Shown here piece by piece: positions 36,057 to 44,334 of a stretch of DNA of 64,000 nucleotides. Numbering within the stretch: position 1 is the stretch's first letter; each line of letters begins with the position of its first letter. The notes under the pieces are model-generated. The model had not been told where the DNA came from. It ran no database searches and saw only the letters and a program-made list of their open reading frames with translations. The stretch is from Blautia_A aquisgranensis (GTDB lineage: Bacteria; Bacillota; Clostridia; Lachnospirales; Lachnospiraceae): assembly GCF_040096615.1 (NCBI RefSeq), contig NZ_JBBMEJ010000013.1, forward strand, positions 58,170-122,169. The letters are read 5' to 3'. Both the position numbers and the translations under genes were made by a program.

Positions 36057-37167
36057 AACGTTCCCTCCTGACCATGAAAAAGGATGCCAGCACCAGTGCC
36101 ACACACATCACTGCCAGTGTTATCAGATTGCGGTAATATCTGGCTGTGTCAGCATACACATTGATACAGTAAAATGCGTCTGCGATCAGTGCTGCTGGAT
36201 TGATCCGGTTTATAAAAGGCGCGCTTTTTTCCACGATATCTTTCATGCCTCCGTTCATAAGCCCTGCAAGAAAGCTGCTGGTCATGGAAATTCCAAGTAT
36301 GATACCGACCTTGGCACCTTCCCCCATTTTCCCGAAGCTTCCCACAAATGTTCCAATGGATACTCCGATCAGACTGCCAAAGAAAGATATCACCAGCATC
36401 GGCTCCATCTGCCCCTGAAAGTCCAGTTTCAGAATATATCGAAGATACAGAATCAGTACGATTACATCCACATATCCCATGATAAAGGCAACAGACTGGT
36501 CAGCCAGGATCAGCTTCAGCTTATGGGTCGGCGTTACACATCGTCTGGCTGCAAGCGGCGTAATATTGGCCTGGATTCCGAGAGCTGTTCCAAAGCCGAT
36601 AAAACTTCCATACAGGCAAGCCATGGCAATCAGCGCGTAGAAAAACTGTACATTTCCATCAATGGTCTTTCCACCCAGTGAAACCTCTTTTACCATATCC
36701 TGTGTACTCAGGAGCTTTTCCACCGTGCCCATATCCATCTGCGGATTTTTCTTTAAGATGTTCTGAATCGTATTTTCTGTGTTTATACTGCTGTCAAGAA
36801 CTGCCTTAAGAATACTTTCTTCCATCCCGTTTCCTGCAACAGTAAGAGAAGGCGTTTTTCCCACATAATAGATTCCGGATATCTTTTTTTCTTCCAGAGC
36901 CTTCAAAGCTTCTGTCTCTGTCATCTCTTTTGTTTTCAGAAGATCCGGCTCACTTTTTTCCACCTGTCCTAAATATTCTGTAAAAAATAAATCCGCCTGG
37001 TCTTCCTTCACGATTCCAACTGAAATCGTCTGAAAATCTGCCTCATCCAGATTTCCAAATGCAAAGTAAAAAAATGTTCCCAGCACCAGAGGAAATATAA
37101 GCGGCCAGAAAACAATATTAAAGTTTCTTATCTTGGATAAAAAACTGTATTTCAGCAAATGCAGCAT
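36043..37167 (-). CDS. ABC-2 type exporter permease (first)
   Basis: 374 residues with the same plan: a helix at about 20-38, an outer loop to about residue 175, then about five helices to the C terminus. It probably forms a heterodimer with the next permease, each contributing half of the exporter. ATG at 37167 is preferred; the GTG at 37173 falls inside the GGGGGAGTGAGG ribosome region. Eleven bases separate it from the ATPase gene. Confidence 0.9.
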   Translation of the reverse strand: MLHLLKYSFLSKIRNFNIVFWPLIFPLVLGTFFYFAFGNLDEADFQTISVGIVKEDQADLFFTEYLGQVEKSEPDLLKTKEMTETEALKALEEKKISGIYYVGKTPSLTVAGNGMEESILKAVLDSSINTENTIQNILKKNPQMDMGTVEKLLSTQDMVKEVSLGGKTIDGNVQFFYALIAMACLYGSFIGFGTALGIQANITPLAARRCVTPTHKLKLILADQSVAFIMGYVDVIVLILYLRYILKLDFQGQMEPMLVISFFGSLIGVSIGTFVGSFGKMGEGAKVGIILGISMTSSFLAGLMNGGMKDIVEKSAPFINRINPAALIADAFYCINVYADTARYYRNLITLAVMCVALVLASFFMVRRERYDSI

Positions 37168-37178
37168 CCTCACTCCCC

Positions 37179-38120
37179 CTAATCTCTCAGCTGTTTTCCC
37201 GTGATCTCCAGGAAAACATCATTCAATGTAGGCAGTTCGGAAAAAACTCTTCCGAAAGAAATATCCTGGCTTTGAAGATAATTCAGAAGCCGAATCAGGT
37301 TATGACGGGCATCTGTGCAACGTACTGTCAGGCTCTGCTTCTCATACTGCACATCAAAAACATGCTCCAGTGTGCGGATATCCCGGAGCTGTTTTTCTTC
37401 CAGAGCAATGGCTTCCACAGTGATAGTCTCACCTGTTTTGATCATCTTTTTCAGTTCTTCCTTTGTTCCCTGGGCGATCACTCTTCCGTGATCCATGATT
37501 GCGATCCTGGTACAGATCTGTTCTACCTCTTCCATATAATGTGAGGTATAGATAATTGTGGAGCCCTGACGGTTCAATGTCTGAATTCCTTCCAGTATCC
37601 TGTTTCTGCTCTGTGGATCTACGGCTACTGTCGGTTCATCCATGATGATCAGCCTTGGCTTGTGTGCGATCCCACAGGCTATATTCAGCCTTCGGAGCAG
37701 TCCTCCGGAAAGCTTTTTCGGATGCATTTTTCGAAACTCTTCAAGACCTGCAAACTCAATAGCTTCCTCTACCAGCTCTTTTCGTCTCTTCTTATCACGG
37801 ATATAAAGTCCGCAGAAATAATCAATATTTTCCTGCACAGTCAGCTCATCAAAAACAGCTACATTCTGCAGCACAATACCGATCTGCTTCTTGATCTTAT
37901 AATTATCCGGTCGCATTTCCTCTCCGAATATCTCCACCTGTCCTCTGTCATATTTCAGCAGAGACAGAAGGCAGCTAATCGCGGTTGTTTTTCCGGAACC
38001 GTTTGGTCCAAGCAGTCCGAAGATCTCTCCTTCTTTGATGTCCAGATCCAGATGATTCAGAGCTGTGAGCTCTCCGTAACGCTTTACCAGATTTTCTATA
38101 TGAACCATACTTTGTGGCAT
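37179..38120 (-). CDS. ABC exporter ATP-binding protein
   Basis: 313-residue cytosolic ATPase. Walker A GLLGPNGSGKTTAI near residue 38, Q-loop IGIVLQNVAVF, signature LSGGLLRRLNIACG near residue 140, Walker B LIIMDEPTVAVDP, and H-loop IIYTSHYMEEVE. A C-terminal extension of about 90 residues (DRA/CcmA-like family) is present. First gene of the three-gene exporter operon, reading away from the histidine kinase gene. Such divergent kinase-regulator and exporter sets often serve peptide-antibiotic or lipid stress; the substrate is not evident here. Confidence 0.94.
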   Translation of the reverse strand: MPQSMVHIENLVKRYGELTALNHLDLDIKEGEIFGLLGPNGSGKTTAISCLLSLLKYDRGQVEIFGEEMRPDNYKIKKQIGIVLQNVAVFDELTVQENIDYFCGLYIRDKKRRKELVEEAIEFAGLEEFRKMHPKKLSGGLLRRLNIACGIAHKPRLIIMDEPTVAVDPQSRNRILEGIQTLNRQGSTIIYTSHYMEEVEQICTRIAIMDHGRVIAQGTKEELKKMIKTGETITVEAIALEEKQLRDIRTLEHVFDVQYEKQSLTVRCTDARHNLIRLLNYLQSQDISFGRVFSELPTLNDVFLEITGKQLRD

Positions 38121-38241
38121 ACTTTTTTCTCCCTTTCTGGCATTCCCCTGTCAGATAATGTGGATGCCGTTTTTTTCTTTTCTGGTATCATTATAGCTTT
38201 TTCCTCTGACTGCTCCAAGTGTGTGATGTCACCACTTTTAT

Positions 38242-38257
38242 ATGACAAATGTCATAA
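38242..38257. promoter_or_regulatory. Palindromic operator candidate between exporter and two-component genes
   Basis: TATGACA, two bases, TGTCATA: seven-base perfect arms, centred about 35 bases upstream of the kinase -35 box and about 130 bases before the exporter ATPase start. Its form suits a dimeric NarL/LuxR-type regulator such as the one encoded at 39510-40130. Confidence 0.6.
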
Positions 38258-38282
38258 AATAGCATTAACGCCAGATTTATCT

Positions 38283-38311
38283 TTGCAGGAGTTCATACTG
38301 TATACTATAAT
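38283..38311 (+). promoter_or_regulatory. Sigma-A promoter of the histidine kinase operon
   Basis: TTGCAG (38283-38288), a 17-base spacer and perfect TATAAT (38306-38311). Confidence 0.75.
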
Positions 38312-38391
38312 GAAAACAGCCTTGTGCAGCCTGAACCACAGGCAACACTGAAACCTGGCATTTTCATAACAGCAAAAGGGGGAATACTTTT

Positions 38392-39495
38392 ATGCGCTAT
38401 TTTACAGACTCTGCTCTGCTTCTTTTATATAGTATCCTTGCATTTTTTTATGTAGCTTTAGATCAGACACTTGTTTTTTCTCTCCTTTTTGCTGTGATCC
38501 TTGTCTGTATCACTTATACAAGCCAGAACCGGTACTTTCTGACAGGCTGTTATCTGACTTTTGCTGTCTGTGCATTTGCAGTTTCTGATCTTGTCCTGTT
38601 TTTTCCGTTACTTTTATACCTGATACTACATACAGGATTTTTACTTCCCGCAGTTGCTTTGATCCCGGTCAGTATTTTTCTGTTCCTGCACAGTAACCAA
38701 TTTCCTGCTGTGTTTTTTGCTGCCGGGATGTTCGGTTTTCTTCTTGCATTTTTTCTCTGGTCTTATACTAGAAAATACAACGAGCTGGATCAGAACTTCC
38801 GAAAGATCCAGGATGACAGTGAGGAACACGCTCTTCTCTTATCCGAGAAAAACAAAGCTCTTCTGGAAAAACAGAATTATGAGATCTACGCAGCTACACT
38901 CCGTGAACGAAACCGGATTGCCCGTGAGATCCATGATAATGTCGGACATGTTCTTTCCCGATCGATCCTTATGACCGGTGCTTTAAAAACCATAAACAAA
39001 GAAGACTCTGTTGCTCCTCTTCTTGGAAATCTTGAGGATTCCCTGAACAGTGCCATGAACAGCATCCGTTCCAGCGTCCATGATCTGCATGATGATGCCG
39101 TAAATCTGGAGGATGCCATCCGCGGGCTGGTAAAAGATTTTTCCTTCTGCCCGGTCACTCTCACTTACGACATGTCCCGACAGATCCCCGGAGAAGTGAA
39201 ATACAGCCTGATCAGTATCACAAAAGAAGGGCTGTCCAATGTGATGCGTCACAGTAATGCCAGCTCTGTGACACTTCTTCTCCGTGAACATCCTGGGCTT
39301 TATCAGTTTTGCATGGAGGATAACGGAACCGGAAATTCCGAAAATTTCAGTACCATTAACAGGACAGAAACTGCTTCGAATGGTATGGGTCTGTCCAATA
39401 TCAGGGACCGTGTAAAGACATTAGGGGGAACTGTGCAGATTACCAGCGGACAGGGGTTCCGGATTTTTATAACAATCCCGAAACAATCATTTTAA
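38392..39495 (+). CDS. Membrane sensor histidine kinase, HisKA_3 (NarL-partner) class
   Basis: 367 residues. Five or six membrane helices fill about residues 1-125 with almost no outer loops, as in intramembrane-sensing or DesK/LiaS-like kinases. A coiled linker follows, then the HisKA_3 dimerisation domain with RNRIAREIHDNVGHVLSRS (phospho-histidine near 181). HATPase_c is at about 270-365 (EGLSNVMRHSNAS, MEDNGTGN, GMGLSNIRDRV). ATG follows AGGGGGAA. It is followed 14 bases later by its response regulator, and lies divergent from the ABC exporter that it may control. Confidence 0.94.
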   Translation: MRYFTDSALLLLYSILAFFYVALDQTLVFSLLFAVILVCITYTSQNRYFLTGCYLTFAVCAFAVSDLVLFFPLLLYLILHTGFLLPAVALIPVSIFLFLHSNQFPAVFFAAGMFGFLLAFFLWSYTRKYNELDQNFRKIQDDSEEHALLLSEKNKALLEKQNYEIYAATLRERNRIAREIHDNVGHVLSRSILMTGALKTINKEDSVAPLLGNLEDSLNSAMNSIRSSVHDLHDDAVNLEDAIRGLVKDFSFCPVTLTYDMSRQIPGEVKYSLISITKEGLSNVMRHSNASSVTLLLREHPGLYQFCMEDNGTGNSENFSTINRTETASNGMGLSNIRDRVKTLGGTVQITSGQGFRIFITIPKQSF

Positions 39496-39509
39496 GGAGA
39501 TTTTTTGAT

Positions 39510-40130
39510 ATGAAGATCATAATCGTAGACGATGACTGCCTGGTTGCAGGTGCATTAAAAACTATTCTTGAAGCAGATCCGGAAATAGAGGTCACCTCTA
39601 CAGGCTCCGACGGCAAACAGGCCTGCCAGCTGTACCGGCAATACAGACCTGACATTCTTCTTATGGATATCCGCATGAAAGGAATGGATGGTCTCAGTGC
39701 ATCCGCACAGATTCTTGGTGAATTTCCGGATGCTCGGATTCTTCTGCTCACAACCTTCTCCGATGATGAATACATTGTAAAAGCTCTCCGCCTGGGTGCC
39801 AAAGGCTATCTTCTCAAACAGGACTATGCCAGCATCCCCCCTGCACTCCGGGCAGTTTATTCCGGACAGACTGTATTCGGTACGGAGATCGTATCAAAAA
39901 TTCCGGAGCTGCTTCAATCCTCTGAGGCCTTCGACTATTCCTCACAGAATATCAGTGAAAGGGAGCTTGATATCATCCGTCTGATAGCTAACGGATACAG
40001 TAATAAAGAAATCGCAGCAGAGCTTTTTCTCAGCGAGGGAACCGTACGAAATTATCTCAGTTCTATCCTGGATAAGCTTAAGCTTCGTGACCGGACACAG
40101 GTCGCTGTCTTTTATTATCAGCATAAATAG
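39510..40130 (+). CDS. Response regulator, NarL/LuxR family
   Basis: 206 residues. Receiver domain (1-120) with acidic pocket VDDD near residue 8, phospho-aspartate in ILLMDIRMKGMDG near 53 and lysine in KGYLLKQD near 102. C-terminal LuxR-type helix-turn-helix (about 145-205: ISERELDIIRLIANGYSNKE then IAAELFLSEGTVRNYLSSIL). Cognate to the kinase just upstream. Likely targets are its own operon and the divergent exporter operon, through the palindrome at 38242-38257 (inference from position). Confidence 0.95.
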   Translation: MKIIIVDDDCLVAGALKTILEADPEIEVTSTGSDGKQACQLYRQYRPDILLMDIRMKGMDGLSASAQILGEFPDARILLLTTFSDDEYIVKALRLGAKGYLLKQDYASIPPALRAVYSGQTVFGTEIVSKIPELLQSSEAFDYSSQNISERELDIIRLIANGYSNKEIAAELFLSEGTVRNYLSSILDKLKLRDRTQVAVFYYQHK

Positions 40131-40144
40131 GAGATAAAAACAAT

Positions 40145-41158
40145 ATGGAACGATATCTTGACATTTACATACCAGAGGAAGCCTCCCCAGCACCGGTATC
40201 TCACTTCCTGCGTACCCAGGCAGGTCTTACAAAAAAGCAGATCAGCCAGGCAAAATTCCGTCCAGGTGGTGTCCGTAAAAACGGACAGCAATGCCGTGTG
40301 ACAGAAACTGCATGTCCCGGAGATCAGATCACTGTCTGTCTGGAAACAGATTCTGTAGATTCTTCGCAACTTCTGTCTCCGGCCTTTTACCCGGGGCCTG
40401 TATCTTCAAAATCTGATTCCAGCAATTCAGGATCTGAGCCGTCCTTTTCTTACAAATTAGATATCCTGTACGAAGACCAGGACCTTCTTATCGTAAACAA
40501 ACCTGCCGGAATGGTCACCCATCCCTCCGGCGGTCATTACTGCGACAGTCTCTCCAACCAGGTTGCCGCATATTTTCGTTCCAAGGGAGAACCTACCAAA
40601 GTCCGATCTATGGGACGTCTGGACAGAGAAACCTCCGGTATCCTTACCTTTGCCAAAAACCAGACAGCTGCTGCCAGACTCCAAAAGCAACGGGAAACAG
40701 GCCTCCTACAGAAAACCTATCTGGCAGTTGTCTCCGGCTCCCTGCTACCAGATACTGACGGCAGCTTTCATACGATTTCCATCCCCCTCGCCCCGGATCC
40801 GGACGACCGCCTAAAAATGGTCATCTCCCTGGACAGCACTCTTCCCGGAAGTAAATATGCCGAAACCTGCTACTCCGTTCTGAACACTGTGAACTATGCT
40901 TCTCAGGCTTCTGCATCTCTCGTAATGCTCCGCCTGAAAACCGGCCGCACTCACCAGATCCGTGTTCACATGGCTTCTCTTGGCCATCCGCTTCTCGGAG
41001 ATTCACTGTACCATTTATCGGACACTACAGATTATTTTTCCCGTTCCGCTCTTCACGCCTGGAAGCTGACACTCCAACAGCCCTTTACGCAAAAAGAAAT
41101 CTCCCTGGAGGCACCCCTCCCGGAAGATTTCCATAAGTTTCATGAGACAATATTCTGA
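40145..41158 (+). CDS. RluA-family pseudouridine synthase
   Basis: Converts uridine to pseudouridine in rRNA or tRNA. 337 residues. An S4-like RNA-binding region is at about 1-75 (QAGLTKKQISQAKFRPGG), followed by a serine-rich linker. The catalytic domain begins YEDQDLLIVNKPAGMVTHP near residue 112; the catalytic aspartate is in MGRLDRETSGILTFAKN near 160. RTHQIRVHMASLGHPLLGDSLY near 280 is the conserved C-terminal motif. It follows the response regulator by 14 bases. Its last 19 bases overlap the end of the convergent MATE gene. Confidence 0.94.
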   Translation: MERYLDIYIPEEASPAPVSHFLRTQAGLTKKQISQAKFRPGGVRKNGQQCRVTETACPGDQITVCLETDSVDSSQLLSPAFYPGPVSSKSDSSNSGSEPSFSYKLDILYEDQDLLIVNKPAGMVTHPSGGHYCDSLSNQVAAYFRSKGEPTKVRSMGRLDRETSGILTFAKNQTAAARLQKQRETGLLQKTYLAVVSGSLLPDTDGSFHTISIPLAPDPDDRLKMVISLDSTLPGSKYAETCYSVLNTVNYASQASASLVMLRLKTGRTHQIRVHMASLGHPLLGDSLYHLSDTTDYFSRSALHAWKLTLQQPFTQKEISLEAPLPEDFHKFHETIF

Positions 41159-42546
41159 AGCCATACACCTTTTTTTACAAGAATAAATCCGATCACACAC
41201 TTTAACATATCTGCGGCCTGTACTATAGTATAGATTCCAAGAACCGGAAGACTTGTAAAACGGCTCAGGGTAAACGCGATCGTCACACTCATGCACCAGA
41301 TAAACACACTGTCAAACAGGAAGGTGATGATCGTTTTTCCACCGGAACGCAATGTGAAATATGCTGCATGGAGAAACGCATTCTGCGGCATAAAAAATGC
41401 CGTGATCATAATAAAATACTTCGCCAGTGTACGAGCCTCCGCATTGGTGTTGTAAAGTCTTGGAAACAGTGGTGCCAGAATAAACATCATTACTGCCACA
41501 CAGGTACAGCAGAATACGGAAAATGCGATCATCTTATTGTCTGTATCCCTGGCTTCCTTCATCTTGCCTGCACCAAGAAGCTGTCCCACCACAATGGCCA
41601 CCGAATCTCCAAGCGCGATAAATACAATATTGAACACATTATTGATCGTATTGGAAATGTTCAGTCCTGCCACAACGTTTAATCCCCGGACTGAATAGCA
41701 CTGTGCCAGCATCGCCATACCTGCGGCCCATAAAGTCTCGTTCAGAAGAAGCGGTGTTCCTTTGATCAGAATCTTCTTCGTCAGGTTTGCCGGAACCTTC
41801 AGTGTGGAGTACAGCCCCTTTGCAAAAATATTCTTCTCTGTATGCTTATGAGTCCAGAACAGAACAATACATGCTTCCACATATCTGGAAAGTACAGTCG
41901 CCACAGCCGCGCCTCTCACTCCCATCTCCGGGAAACCAAATTTACCATAGATCAGAAGATAATTGAACGCCAGATTGATAAGTACTGCCACAATTCCCGC
42001 TTTCATGGGAAGAACCGTCTCTCCGCACTCCCTTAAGGTGCTTGCATAAACCTGAACCATCATAAACGGCGGAAGTCCCAGCAGCATGATCAGAAGATAC
42101 TGTCTGCCGTAAGCAAGCGTATCCTGAATTTCCTTTGCACCTCCGTCGCCCTTTAAATACATGCTGATCAGAGAATCTCCTGCTGCGAGAAACAGTACAA
42201 TGGTAAGTGCAGTCAGAATCACTGCCATCCATAATTTATACCGCAGTGTCTGACGCACACCTTCGTGATCCTTCTGTCCGAAATACTGTGCCGTAAAGAT
42301 TCCCGCACCGGACACTCCGCCGAATATGCAGAGATTATACACAAAAATAAGCTGATTCACGATCGCCGCGCCGGACATCTGCTCTGTGCCTATACGCCCG
42401 ATCATAATGTTATCCAGAAGACTTACAAAATTCGTAATTCCATTCTGGATCATGATCGGAACTGCAATAGACAGGACCATTAGATAAAACTTCTTATCTC
42501 CGATAAATTTCCGGAAAAAAGACCTGTTCTCTTTCACTTTCTCCAT
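41140..42546 (-). CDS. MATE family multidrug/sodium antiporter
   Basis: 468 residues with about twelve membrane helices in two similar halves. The N-terminal half carries SIAVPIMIQNGITNFVSLLDNIMIGRIGT in normal MATE form, and the second half repeats the pattern after residue 230 (LLNETLWAAGMAMLAQCYSV). Na+ or H+-coupled efflux of drugs or metabolites is expected; the substrate is unknown. ATG at 42546 follows AGGAGG; the frame runs 19 codons further up through the leader hairpin but without a site. The 3' end overlaps the RluA-type gene by 19 bases on the opposite strand. Confidence 0.93.
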   Translation of the reverse strand: MEKVKENRSFFRKFIGDKKFYLMVLSIAVPIMIQNGITNFVSLLDNIMIGRIGTEQMSGAAIVNQLIFVYNLCIFGGVSGAGIFTAQYFGQKDHEGVRQTLRYKLWMAVILTALTIVLFLAAGDSLISMYLKGDGGAKEIQDTLAYGRQYLLIMLLGLPPFMMVQVYASTLRECGETVLPMKAGIVAVLINLAFNYLLIYGKFGFPEMGVRGAAVATVLSRYVEACIVLFWTHKHTEKNIFAKGLYSTLKVPANLTKKILIKGTPLLLNETLWAAGMAMLAQCYSVRGLNVVAGLNISNTINNVFNIVFIALGDSVAIVVGQLLGAGKMKEARDTDNKMIAFSVFCCTCVAVMMFILAPLFPRLYNTNAEARTLAKYFIMITAFFMPQNAFLHAAYFTLRSGGKTIITFLFDSVFIWCMSVTIAFTLSRFTSLPVLGIYTIVQAADMLKCVIGFILVKKGVWLQNIVS

Positions 42547-42583
42547 TATTCCTCCTTCTTTTCCTTCATCAAAAAAGCTCCTC

Positions 42584-42618
42584 AAAAAAGGAAGACTGCT
42601 CACCCGGAACAGTCTTCC
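42584..42618 (-). terminator. Terminator-like hairpin in front of the MATE gene
   Basis: On the minus strand GGAAGACTG, an 11-base loop and CAGTCTTCC, followed by TTTTTT, only about 37 bases before the MATE ATG. It can end the GH43 transcript, or act as an attenuator in the MATE leader if that gene starts upstream of it. Confidence 0.8.
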
Positions 42619-42629
42619 CTTTCGTAAGC

Positions 42630-42654
42630 GTTGTAGCTATTACCTTACTACAAC
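42630..42654 (-). promoter_or_regulatory. Inverted repeat, candidate operator or hairpin upstream of MATE gene
   Basis: GTTGTAG, 11 bases, CTACAAC: perfect seven-base arms. A possible minus-strand promoter TTGAAA (42665-42670), 17 bases, TAAGGT (42642-42647) overlaps it, but its -10 is poor. Confidence 0.45.
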
Positions 42655-42686
42655 TGTATATTTTTTTCAATAGCCTTTATAGCTTT

Positions 42687-44333
42687 TTACTCCACCATAC
42701 GGCTCTCATCTGCCACATACTCAAAGAAATCAAAATCCGCACATTTTTTATGAAGTACGCGGTCTGCACAGGTGATTCCTACCATGGTTCCTGTAAATTC
42801 TCCGTACTTGCAGTATTCATCAGAAAATCTTGTAGTATCAAAGATACGCCCGATCTTCTCATATTTTTCTCCGTCGTAACTCCACTCAAACCATGCTTTT
42901 CTGCCTTCAATATAAAGTCTGAGATAGATTGGTTTATCCTCTACCGGAATTCTGGTATTCAAAAATTCCGTTTTCTCGCCATTTTCCAGATGAATGATAG
43001 ACAGGGCACTCTGTCCCAGTGTTTCACTGTAATACTTGCGGAGATTAATATAATTCATATTATCATAATACAGGATCAGGCCTGCACTGTGCTGATGCAC
43101 TTCCGGAGTAAACTCCATTTTTGTTGTAATACGTGCATAAACACTGGTAAGCTTTCTTGCCAGAATGCTTACTTTGTTAAGAGAGGTTCTGGATTCCTGT
43201 CCGCGAAGACGTACATAGCCTTTTCTCGCCTTTACATCCGCAAAACGCTGCGGCATGATCCTTGGAGAATAATAAAATTTTCCAAGCTCATCTCCGTCAA
43301 AGTCATCAAAATCCGGAGTTTTTTCCATTAGATATTCAGGAAGAGAAGTCTCCGGCACCTCAATTTTTGCCAGGTTGCTTCCATCTGCCATTCTAAGCCA
43401 GTTATCCTCAGTCCACATCATTTTCTGAATTGCAGTTTCTCTTCCAAGTGTACAGCGGAGCTCCGGTACAAACGGTCTTGCACAGAGATGTACCAGATAC
43501 ACTTCTCCGGTAGGAAGCTCCACATAGCTTCCGTGTCCGGATTTCTGAAGAACAGAGTCCGGGTTATAGTACTTTGGTTTCAGATGATCCGGATCCTGGC
43601 GCTCATAGGATTCTCCCGGAACGCTGGTAACGATCGGGTTCTTTGGATCTTTTTCATATGGTCCCCATACATTTTTGGACCGTCCCATTGTCACGCAGTG
43701 ATTATAACCTGTGCCGCCTTCTGCACACATAATGTAATAATATTCCCCACGTTTTGTAAGATGCGGTGCCTCAATGCATCCCCGGTCTGTACCACCTCTC
43801 CAGATTCTCTTCGGATAACCGATGATCTCTTTTTTCTCAGGAGAATATTCTACCATGCAGATAGCGCCTGGTTTTTCGTATCCCTCTCTTGTCTCCCATT
43901 CCAGAGATACCACATATTTTTTTCCGTTGGTATCGTGAAACAGAGAAGCATCAAAGCCGGAAGAATGAAGATAAACCGGCTCACTCCACGGTCCGCGGAT
44001 ATCTTTTGCACAGATCAGGAAATTGTCCACATCAAAATATCTGGCGTTCATGGAATTCATTACTCCGTAAACAACATAGAACATATCCTGTTCCTCACAG
44101 TAGGTCAGGCACGGAGCCCAGATTCCCTTTGCGCTTGGAAGTTTCTTGAGATCTACTTTTTCGTCATCTGTAATAACATGTGTATACAGTTCCCAGTTTT
44201 TCAGATCTTTTGAATGATAAACCGGAATTCCCGGAAACCATTCAAAAGTAGAAACTGCCATATAGTAATCATCGCCTTTCCGGCAGATGCACGGATCCGG
44301 ATTGAAACCCGGAAGTATTGGATTTATGATCAT
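42687..44333 (-). CDS. Glycoside hydrolase family 43, beta-xylosidase-like
   Basis: 548-residue cytosolic exo-hydrolase (no signal peptide), most like beta-1,4-xylosidases that trim xylo-oligosaccharides; arabinofuranosidase activity is possible. The five-bladed propeller domain starts INPILPGFNPDPCICRKGDD with the general base Asp near residue 12. AVSTFEWFPGIPVYHSKDL is typical of the xylosidase subgroup, and the general acid is probably the Glu in CIEAPHLTKRGEYYYI. The C-terminal 200 residues form the concanavalin-like GH43_C2/DUF1349 domain. ATG at 44333 lies two bases before the GH5 stop is complete, behind AAGGAG. Last gene of a GPH-GH5-GH43 operon. Confidence 0.93.
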   Translation of the reverse strand: MIINPILPGFNPDPCICRKGDDYYMAVSTFEWFPGIPVYHSKDLKNWELYTHVITDDEKVDLKKLPSAKGIWAPCLTYCEEQDMFYVVYGVMNSMNARYFDVDNFLICAKDIRGPWSEPVYLHSSGFDASLFHDTNGKKYVVSLEWETREGYEKPGAICMVEYSPEKKEIIGYPKRIWRGGTDRGCIEAPHLTKRGEYYYIMCAEGGTGYNHCVTMGRSKNVWGPYEKDPKNPIVTSVPGESYERQDPDHLKPKYYNPDSVLQKSGHGSYVELPTGEVYLVHLCARPFVPELRCTLGRETAIQKMMWTEDNWLRMADGSNLAKIEVPETSLPEYLMEKTPDFDDFDGDELGKFYYSPRIMPQRFADVKARKGYVRLRGQESRTSLNKVSILARKLTSVYARITTKMEFTPEVHQHSAGLILYYDNMNYINLRKYYSETLGQSALSIIHLENGEKTEFLNTRIPVEDKPIYLRLYIEGRKAWFEWSYDGEKYEKIGRIFDTTRFSDEYCKYGEFTGTMVGITCADRVLHKKCADFDFFEYVADESRMVE

Positions 44334-44334
44334 A

